Shown here piece after piece: positions 35,162 to 41,078 of a stretch of DNA of 41,078 nt. The notes under the pieces are model-generated. The model had not been told where the DNA came from. It did no database searches and worked only from the letters and a program-made list of their open reading frames with translations. Both the position numbers and the translations under genes were made by a program. The stretch spans positions 1 to 41,078 of the forward strand of contig NZ_JAHEAG010000046.1 in NCBI RefSeq assembly GCF_018596315.1, read 5' to 3'. The DNA comes from Bradyrhizobium sp. SRL28 (lineage in GTDB: Bacteria; Pseudomonadota; Alphaproteobacteria; Rhizobiales; Xanthobacteraceae). The stretch's first letter is position 1. Each line of letters starts with the position of its first letter.

Positions 35162-37833
35162 GACCTGAAGTTGCACCATTCGCTGCCGAGTCCGACTTGC
35201 GCAAGGCGAAGATCACCGGAGGGAAAGTCTTCGCTAGCGATTTTCGGGTGAAGGATATCGCTCAGCAGCTTGGTTGGCCTGATGAATGTGCCCATGCACT
35301 GATTATCCGTACAGCCTTCATTGACCGTCCCTTCGTCCGCCTGAACGTTGAACGCCTTGGCCCACAGAATCAGCCTTTTCGCACGATCACAGCTGATACC
35401 CTGGCGGAGCACGGTTTGGACAACACAGCCGGCACGGCAACGGGCGCAGGAATGTTGCAGCTATGCCCGCCGAACCGAGTACCGCAGTACCTAAGCCAGC
35501 CTCTGGCGATTCTTCTGTTTCAAGATTTCCTGACCTTCCGTAGAGCAGCACAGGAATTGCGGGAGGACCGCGGCATCGTAAGCTACGGTACCCCAACTCC
35601 AATTGCCGATGAACGGTCGACTGCGGAGCTGTTAACAGACTGGCGATTGTTGATTGCCCCCGCAATACTATCGACGCAGCACTACCTGCTGTCTCTCTCA
35701 CAACATCAACTATCAAGTCAGTTCGACCACGGGCACCTTCGGCTCGAGAAAGACCAGTTTACTCGTGCGGACGTGCATGATCCGGTCGCCAATGCGATAT
35801 ACGAAGAACTGTTGAAAATGGCGCCCGGAGAATTCTGCGTTGAGACGACGACCTTCACGCAGCAAGTTGATCCTGCTTTCCTCGAACCGGAGACTGGCCT
35901 AGCGGGGGTCCAAAACGGCACACTTACAATGCTGGTTGGGACCCAAGCGCCTTATGCTGATTTAAAAGACATTCGCAAGGCTGTTGCTGCCGGCCTAGAC
36001 AATCCTGCTATACGCGATGTCAAAATCCTCAGTGTCGACCTCGGGGGCGGCTTCGGCGGCCGTGATAAGTCGCCGTTCGTTGTCCAATTGGCCTTTGCCG
36101 CAGCTTTATCAGATCGCCCCGTCAGGCTGGCATATGACAGGTTCGAGCAATTTCAGGCCGGGTTAAAACGGCATGGCTCCGGCGTTCACACGTTGATATC
36201 AGCCAAGCCAGATGGCTCGCTTGATCGAGCGCTTGTTCACTTTGTATTCGAAGGTGGTGCTGAGCTTAATCTCAGCACGCCTGTGATGCAGTTAGGGGCC
36301 CTTCACGCGACGGGATTCTACAGATTCAACAAAGTCAGTGCGAATGGTGTAGTTACACGACGCCCCGTTCCTATCGTAGGCTCGATGCGAGGCTTCGGAA
36401 TTCCACAGGTCGTTTTCAACATTGAAACGGCCATCGACAAGCTTGCTACTCTAAAGCTCAATCGCGATCCTATCGGCGTTCGCCGTCAGAATGTTCTGCA
36501 ATACGATTCGGATCCGCAAAAAGCAGATCGCGACATAGCAGGTACCCCGCTCTGCTTCCATGTCGCCAATGCGGAAGTCTGTGACAGAGCTGCCGAACAC
36601 CACCTGTGGAAGAATCGTGACGAAATCCGAAGAGAAGGAGCGGCAAGAGGCCTCTATTGTGGCGTCGGCTTTGCCGGTTGCATGGAAGCCTACGGAACAA
36701 GCGGAGATAGCCAATATGCTGCAGTGCAGCTCGAACTCGACGGGCAGATAACGGTCTGGAGCCAATCTGTAGACCTAGGTCAAGGAGCGCGCCGGTCTCT
36801 AGGAAAAGTCGCCGCTGACACATTCCGGGCTCCCGCCGATGTGTCGCTGGGCAACGCAGAGCCTTTCGTTTCCTTCGCAGAACAGCTGATCGCGAAGGGG
36901 ACGACTTATGGCCATCAGGCTACGGCTGCATCGAAGACCGCATTTTTCCATGTTCACGTCTTGCGCCAAGCCTGCGACGCATTGATCAGGCTCAAGATCT
37001 TTCCCGGGATACGCGAACTGGTTAACTTCGATACTTCGGACGAAGACCTCTTCGATGCTTGGCGTTCGGATGGCTTCCACGTCGGCGAAGGCAAGCCCGT
37101 GTCGCTCAGTACGATCGCCGCACACCTTGATAGGACTAGCGCCCCGCGTTTCGCAATTGCGCATGGTTACTTCTCGAACGGCTGGTCTCGGGCCACTTTC
37201 ATGGACGGGGAGCGGTCTTTCACATCTTTTATTGACGCCCTTGGCTTTGCCAAGGAAGCGACCTGCCAAGCCACCCTGGTGCCAACTCAAGGCGATCCAA
37301 TTTTCCCGCCAGCGCACTCGGCTGTTGGAAAGACACGAGTCCCCCGTTCGGCGTACGCAGCCGGCGGCCACCTAGTGGTCGTGGAAATTGACCCAAAGTC
37401 GGAAAGTTTGCGGGTTACGGCTGCGGTCTCATTCCTGGATGCTGGCGATGCAATCACGGCGACGATCCTCCACGGCCAGGTTGAAGGTGGATTCCAAATG
37501 GGACTGGCTCATGCACTTTTTGAGCAGTTGCCGCCAGCAAGCGGTCAGGACCGGTTTGTAAACTTTGATCGATACATGGTTCCTCGAGCATCGGATGTTA
37601 TTGCGATAGATCTAGAAACGGTTCTGTTACCTCTTCCTGAAGGCGGTGCGCTGAACGAGCTGCAGGCTAACATTCGCCATAAGGGGGCCGGTGAAATTAC
37701 GATGACGACAGTCGCTCCGGCGATCGCAAACGCAATAGGGCACGCTCTGGGACATCACGATGAAGACGCTTGGCCTTCTGCGCTACCGATCAGATACAAA
37801 GACCTGAAAATCCGGAGCCGTCCAGGTGCTTAG
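35158..37833 (+). CDS. Xanthine dehydrogenase-family molybdopterin-binding subunit
   Basis: This is an 891-aa protein from ATG 35158, after GAGGT. Recognisable blocks: ITGGKVFASDF (start of the aldehyde oxidase a/b hammerhead), VDLGGGFGGRDKSPFVVQLA (molybdopterin loop), PIVGSMRGFGIPQVVFNIET, VDLGQGARRSLGKVAADTF and RHKGAGEITMTTVAPAIANA with the catalytic-type Glu. No signal peptide. The family hydroxylates aldehydes or N-heterocycles using a molybdenum cofactor. A FAD-binding subunit gene is absent nearby, as in the two-subunit IorAB/NdhLS style. It overlaps the iron-sulfur gene by 8 nt. Substrate unknown. An N-terminal insertion makes it longer than the usual ~750 residues. Confidence 0.82.
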   Translation: MRPEVAPFAAESDLRKAKITGGKVFASDFRVKDIAQQLGWPDECAHALIIRTAFIDRPFVRLNVERLGPQNQPFRTITADTLAEHGLDNTAGTATGAGMLQLCPPNRVPQYLSQPLAILLFQDFLTFRRAAQELREDRGIVSYGTPTPIADERSTAELLTDWRLLIAPAILSTQHYLLSLSQHQLSSQFDHGHLRLEKDQFTRADVHDPVANAIYEELLKMAPGEFCVETTTFTQQVDPAFLEPETGLAGVQNGTLTMLVGTQAPYADLKDIRKAVAAGLDNPAIRDVKILSVDLGGGFGGRDKSPFVVQLAFAAALSDRPVRLAYDRFEQFQAGLKRHGSGVHTLISAKPDGSLDRALVHFVFEGGAELNLSTPVMQLGALHATGFYRFNKVSANGVVTRRPVPIVGSMRGFGIPQVVFNIETAIDKLATLKLNRDPIGVRRQNVLQYDSDPQKADRDIAGTPLCFHVANAEVCDRAAEHHLWKNRDEIRREGAARGLYCGVGFAGCMEAYGTSGDSQYAAVQLELDGQITVWSQSVDLGQGARRSLGKVAADTFRAPADVSLGNAEPFVSFAEQLIAKGTTYGHQATAASKTAFFHVHVLRQACDALIRLKIFPGIRELVNFDTSDEDLFDAWRSDGFHVGEGKPVSLSTIAAHLDRTSAPRFAIAHGYFSNGWSRATFMDGERSFTSFIDALGFAKEATCQATLVPTQGDPIFPPAHSAVGKTRVPRSAYAAGGHLVVVEIDPKSESLRVTAAVSFLDAGDAITATILHGQVEGGFQMGLAHALFEQLPPASGQDRFVNFDRYMVPRASDVIAIDLETVLLPLPEGGALNELQANIRHKGAGEITMTTVAPAIANAIGHALGHHDEDAWPSALPIRYKDLKIRSRPGA

Positions 37834-39553
37834 AAAAACCACCGATGTCAGCCTCGTTATCAATGGTCAGCTTCATGACCTTGGAGATGCACCTGCCGAC
37901 ATGCATCTCGCGCACTACCTTCGCGAAGTCGTCGGTCTTACCGGAACCCGCATCGGCTGTAGCATCGGGGAATGTCGAGCATGCACGGTATTGGTTCGGC
38001 ATTCGCCGACAGAACCACCCACAACGAAGCAATCGTGCATGATTAGCCTGCGTCATGTGAACGGGTGGGAGGTAACTACTATCGAGGGTGTCGCAGTGGG
38101 CGAACAACTTCATCCAATCCAGGACGCAATTCTTCACCACGATGCCATGCAATGCGGGTTCTGCAGCGCCGGATTTGTGTTGGCTGGTGTGGTTGCTTGC
38201 GAGCAAATGGCGAGTCTTGAGGGGCAGGATCTCGACACAGTCGTCGAAGCGGTAACGGGCCATAACTTGTGTCGATGCACGGGCTACGCTCGGTACCGCA
38301 GTGCAATCACGCAGGTCGTCGCGTCTTATGCCAAAAAGAAGTCCTCGGACACGCCGTCGTCGATCTCTGCGCATTTCGGAGCGGCTGTTTCAAGGGATCG
38401 CTTTCTGTCGACAGAAATGCCGCTCCGCGAAACGTTGTCTTCCGATATTCAAGACGCACTTCGGTACGTCCCGCTCTTTGACAACCCATTGCTCGAACTT
38501 ATCAGATTGTTGCGCGATGCGGCCGAAATCGAACACTCCCTACTTGTCCAATATTTGTTCGCTGCGTTCTCGATCAAAACGCCTCAATATGCGGCCCTGG
38601 CAGGTTGGCCAAGCCACAGATACGGAGGCCGTCCCCTTCATGTGCTCGGCGTAGCGATTGAAGAGATGGTCCATTTGGATGTTGTGAATAATCTACTTTT
38701 CGCACTCGGCGTCGCGCCACATCTTGGCCGACAACAGTTCCCCTATGAACAAGAGATTTATCCGTTCGATTTCAAGCTTGAGGCATTGAGTTTGGAAACC
38801 ATTGCGAAATACGTTTATGTTGAAGCATCCGCTCGAGCAGTTGACCCGGATGCGCAGACGAATGAGGAAGATAAGCTCTTCGTGGAGCGCCTGTACAAGG
38901 TGCTGGGTACCACTCGCCCAAACCGGGTTGGCTCGCTCTATCACAAAATCGAAGCGGTTCTCGATCAATTGCGGATGCGTCATCCGCGTCTCATTGACTT
39001 TGGGCTTTGGCAACGCCGGCTCGAAGAGGTGCGAGAAGAAGGAGAAAGCGAACACTTCGAATTCTTTCGCTCGTTGTTTGATGGCACGCATCCCGCGCTG
39101 CCGGGTCTTGAGGTCTGGGATCCGGCAAATCGCGACTACCCGGCATTCAAGCTGTCCGTGACGAGCGGTTTGCCGTTAACGGGCGAACCGATCCCGCACC
39201 ACAAACACCCCGCGCTGAGGCATCTTGGTAATTTGCACTACTGGATTGTGTGTATGTTGCTTGATCAGTCGTACAGGCGTGGCGGGCGGTTTCATAATGC
39301 GGCGCGTAGGCACATGACCGGTCCGCTCCGCAGTCTGGCGACCGAGCTGGCGCGTGACGGAGAGGGGATGCCATTCGACGTCCTACCTTCAGGGTACGCG
39401 CCGGGGGCGGATACTTTGGTCAATTTACAACTGACCATGTCGATGCTTGGTGAAATTGCGTTTGCGGAGAAGCGCTTCGCGGCATTCCTGCCCTTTGATT
39501 ACTCCAGTCGGTGCGCTCTTGAGACGACGCAGGAGTTGCGTATGACGTCCTGA
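37826..39553 (+). CDS. Fusion: two-[2Fe-2S] oxidoreductase subunit + VioB/RebD-type ferritin-like domain
   Basis: This is a 575-aa protein from GTG 37826, preceded by GGAG and overlapping the molybdenum subunit by 8 nt. Residues 1-170 are a xanthine dehydrogenase-type iron-sulfur subunit: plant-type cluster C45/C50/C53/C71 (GCSIGECRAC) and second cluster C110/C113/C149/C151 (CGFCSAG, CRCTGY). Residues about 215-560 are a ferritin-like bundle of the PF12902 type (VioB/RebD C-terminal-like): DAAEIEHSLLVQYLFAAFSI (E234/E236/H237), IEEMVHLDVVNNLLFALG (E280, H283), and EEGESEHFEFFRSLFDG as later ligands. The fusion couples a molybdenum/iron-sulfur chain to a possible diiron site. I know of no described protein with this order. 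Confidence 0.75.
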   Translation: MLRKTTDVSLVINGQLHDLGDAPADMHLAHYLREVVGLTGTRIGCSIGECRACTVLVRHSPTEPPTTKQSCMISLRHVNGWEVTTIEGVAVGEQLHPIQDAILHHDAMQCGFCSAGFVLAGVVACEQMASLEGQDLDTVVEAVTGHNLCRCTGYARYRSAITQVVASYAKKKSSDTPSSISAHFGAAVSRDRFLSTEMPLRETLSSDIQDALRYVPLFDNPLLELIRLLRDAAEIEHSLLVQYLFAAFSIKTPQYAALAGWPSHRYGGRPLHVLGVAIEEMVHLDVVNNLLFALGVAPHLGRQQFPYEQEIYPFDFKLEALSLETIAKYVYVEASARAVDPDAQTNEEDKLFVERLYKVLGTTRPNRVGSLYHKIEAVLDQLRMRHPRLIDFGLWQRRLEEVREEGESEHFEFFRSLFDGTHPALPGLEVWDPANRDYPAFKLSVTSGLPLTGEPIPHHKHPALRHLGNLHYWIVCMLLDQSYRRGGRFHNAARRHMTGPLRSLATELARDGEGMPFDVLPSGYAPGADTLVNLQLTMSMLGEIAFAEKRFAAFLPFDYSSRCALETTQELRMTS

Positions 39554-40387
39554 TGGCCGCAAACACTACCGAAATGACGGAAGTGCGCGCGATTGTTGTT
39601 TCAATTGTTACAGGCTATCGGTGGGGTGTTCCTCGATCTCCGAGAATTGTTGCATGGCGGAGGAACTTGGTCGCATGGAGGTGGGCTTCTAAATTGGTGA
39701 ATAAGCGATCTCGACATCGCGTTCATTCTGCCAAACGCTGAATATCACAAGTACAAAGCATATCAGACGAACGGTCAGTCGGCACTGCTCCAAGCGGTCA
39801 AGAAATCAATTCAGAAGACCTACAGCACCTCCGAAAGTTTCGGCGATGGCCAAGTCGTCGTCATCACATTCACAGACGGTTTGACCTTTGGGGTGTTGCC
39901 GGTTTTCGAGAACAAAGACAGCGATAGCTTCACCTATCCGAACGCAAACGACGGGGGTAGTTGGAAGGTTTGCAATCCGCGAGCAGAAATTGCGGCGATC
40001 TCCAAGAGAAGCGAAGCGACCAACAAGAATATGAAATATCTGGCTCGCATGAGCCGCGTCTGGTGCAAACACTGCGACGTGCCAATGAGCGGGATGTTGG
40101 TCGACACTCTCGGCTATCAGTTCATTGAGAATTACCAGTACCGCGACAAGTCATTCGTGTACCACGATTGGATGATGCGCGATTTCTTCGATTTCCTTTC
40201 GAAGCAAGACCAGAAGCAAACGTACTGGCGTGCACCGGGTAGCGGCTCCTCAGTGACTAGAAAAGGTGTCTTCGGGTTCAAGGCCCGGAGCGCCTATCTT
40301 CGCGCGTGCGAGGCCAGTCGTATATATTTGAAGGGGTTCTCCCTGATCGGAAGGCCCCACTCGCGTCTCGCAACCTCGAATGCATGA
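39553..40387 (+). pseudogene. Inactivated SMODS/CD-NTase (CBASS-type cyclase) remnant
   Basis: From 39701 the frame reads ISDLDIAFILPNAEYHKYKA, TNGQSALLQAVKKSIQKTYS, GDGQVVVITFTDGLTF, NDGGSWKVCNPRAEIAAI, MSGMLVDTLGYQFIENYQ and APGSGSSVTRKGVFGFKA: a typical SMODS nucleotidyltransferase (CD-NTase). Defects: an in-frame TGA (39698-39700) splits the GS-like stretch (GTWSHGGGLLNW) from the D-x-D (DLD); the third catalytic acid position in TFGVLPVF is Gly instead of Glu/Asp; and family similarity stops near 40317 where integrase debris begins, losing the C-terminus. A start at 39553 overlaps the stop of the ferritin fusion (TGATG) but does not stay in frame. No intact CBASS effector is seen. Confidence 0.78.
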
Positions 40388-40780
40388 CGAAGGATGACCA
40401 GCTCGCGGCGCACTGACGGCGCATTGACCAGCTTGAGCCGGTCGTCGCGATACTGGCTGACCGTTGCGCCCTACAGATTGCTCAGGCTTGTTTGGGACAT
40501 CCCGTGGGCCAATAGCTGGCGAATGCGCGACCGCTCAAAGACGGCCCCTCGCTTCCTTGGCGTGATCTACTGCTCGTACCGCTTCAGCAGATCAGCGATC
40601 GTTAGCTTTCTCATCTCCTTGATGTCGGTGGGCAGTTCCGCCCGATCAATTGATCGCTCCTTCCCACGTGCCCAAGCAATGGCGTCGGCGCGGGTCGCGA
40701 AGGATTTTGACAAGGCGGGATAGCCCAGCGCGGCGCACCTGCGCTTGCCACGTCTGGCCTCTTTTTCGGATCGTTGGCAT
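40318..40780 (-). pseudogene. Decayed tyrosine integrase, N-terminal half
   Basis: The minus strand reads MPTIRKRGQTWQAQVRRAG from 40780, then after a frame change near 40715 SKSFATRADAIAWARGKERS and DIKEMRKLTIADLLKRYEQ, then TPRKRGAVFERSRIRQLLAH and SVRRELVILRHAFEVARREW, the arm and core-binding domains of an integrase. Two TAG codons (40568-40570 and 40471-40473) interrupt it. The catalytic domain is lost at the junction with the CD-NTase remnant near 40318. Confidence 0.75.
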
Positions 40781-40982
40781 GTTTTTCCGTCCAGCTGTGA
40801 CAGGGCTGTGACGGACTGGGTTTTCCGAGAGATCAGGAAGCGCGAGCGCCAAGCAAAAACTTGAGTGAAATAAACACTCTAGTATTGTCGCGCCGCACCG
40901 GGCGATGATGATAACTACGTTTACGCTATAGCCCTCCAAAATGACGCCTGAAAATCAGCCTTAACCGACTGAAATGACAATA

Positions 40983-41078
40983 TTATCCAGACAGTTGATT
41001 GCAAACCTCCCAGGGATTGGTTTTGGGGATCAGGTTCTGTAGGTCGTAATCCAGCAGGTTTTGCCGCGCCTCCATCGC
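40983..41078 (-). CDS. 3' end of an unidentified gene, partial
   Basis: On the minus strand the window edge reads MEARQNLLDYDLQNLIPKTN, then PWEVCNQLSG and a stop at 40983. The composition looks like real protein, but 31 residues are too few to name it. The gene body lies beyond the window. Confidence 0.35.
   Translation of the reverse strand, partial: AMEARQNLLDYDLQNLIPKTNPWEVCNQLSG

Larger units (their letters stand above)
25221..41078. mobile_element. Composite genomic island (left edge visible)
   Basis: Features supporting this: two tRNA 3'-halves each followed by an integrase (25.2-28.2 kb), a decayed receptor gene, a third decayed integrase at 40.3-40.8 kb, visibly lower GC and rarer codons in 32.7-40.3 kb than in the first 25 kb, and accessory contents not part of core metabolism. 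The right edge and an intact tRNA target are not seen, so the island may continue past the window. Confidence 0.65.

Overview
The window looks like the chromosome of a Bradyrhizobium/Rhodopseudomonas-type alphaproteobacterium. This is inferred from high GC, from families common in that group (GCG_CRPN-type and MXKDX-repeat secreted proteins, DUF3300, DUF4403, DUF2798, a DUF5939-type cyclase), and from rhizobial gene style. No rRNA, intact tRNA or CRISPR array is visible.

Layout. (1) 1-10.7 kb is an ordinary plus-strand backbone: a 5'-truncated AtuA-like protein, small secreted or membrane proteins, a secreted lipase-type hydrolase, an ABC exporter, a phospholipase-D-like protein, and DUF3300 and DUF4403 envelope proteins. 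(2) 10.8-13.1 kb holds a NhaD/citrate-type transporter flanked by a decayed tyrosine integrase on the left and a decayed serine resolvase on the right; the transporter's reading frame runs into the resolvase debris. (3) 13.1-22.2 kb is a stress/lipid block. A minus-strand series (DUF302, FAD disulfide reductase, cupin, MFS) faces a small secreted protein, a peroxiredoxin, and a LysR gene divergent from 3-hydroxybutyrate dehydrogenase plus patatin phospholipase. I found a recurring 15-bp dyad ATAG-N7-CTAT (T-N11-A) in three control regions here, with one degenerate copy, so one LysR-type regulator may link these genes. (4) 22.4-25.0 kb holds a frameshifted methyltransferase and a frameshifted nucleotide cyclase.

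(5) From 25.2 kb to the end lies a composite genomic island. Its left edge has two tandem modules, each a tRNA 3'-half directly followed by a tyrosine integrase. After about 1 kb of debris comes the most unusual part, 29.2-39.6 kb, all on the plus strand: a gluzincin metallopeptidase, a ComEC-like MBL-fold hydrolase translationally coupled to it, a 70-aa Thr/Lys-rich peptide, an NTPase-like/TPR protein with an altered P-loop, a xanthine-dehydrogenase-type molybdenum subunit, and a protein fusing the matching two-[2Fe-2S] subunit to a VioB/RebD-type ferritin-like domain. I do not recognise this combination as a described system. It suggests a conflict/defence-like sensor-protease module joined to a molybdenum-to-diiron redox enzyme. 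A dead CBASS-type CD-NTase (in-frame stop, lost catalytic acid, truncated C-terminus) follows immediately and abuts a third, decayed integrase.

Four otherwise well-preserved genes (methyltransferase, cyclase, metallopeptidase, MBL) carry a single frame change of the same sense, equivalent to one missing base each. This may be sequencing error rather than biology and should be resolved before calling them pseudogenes.
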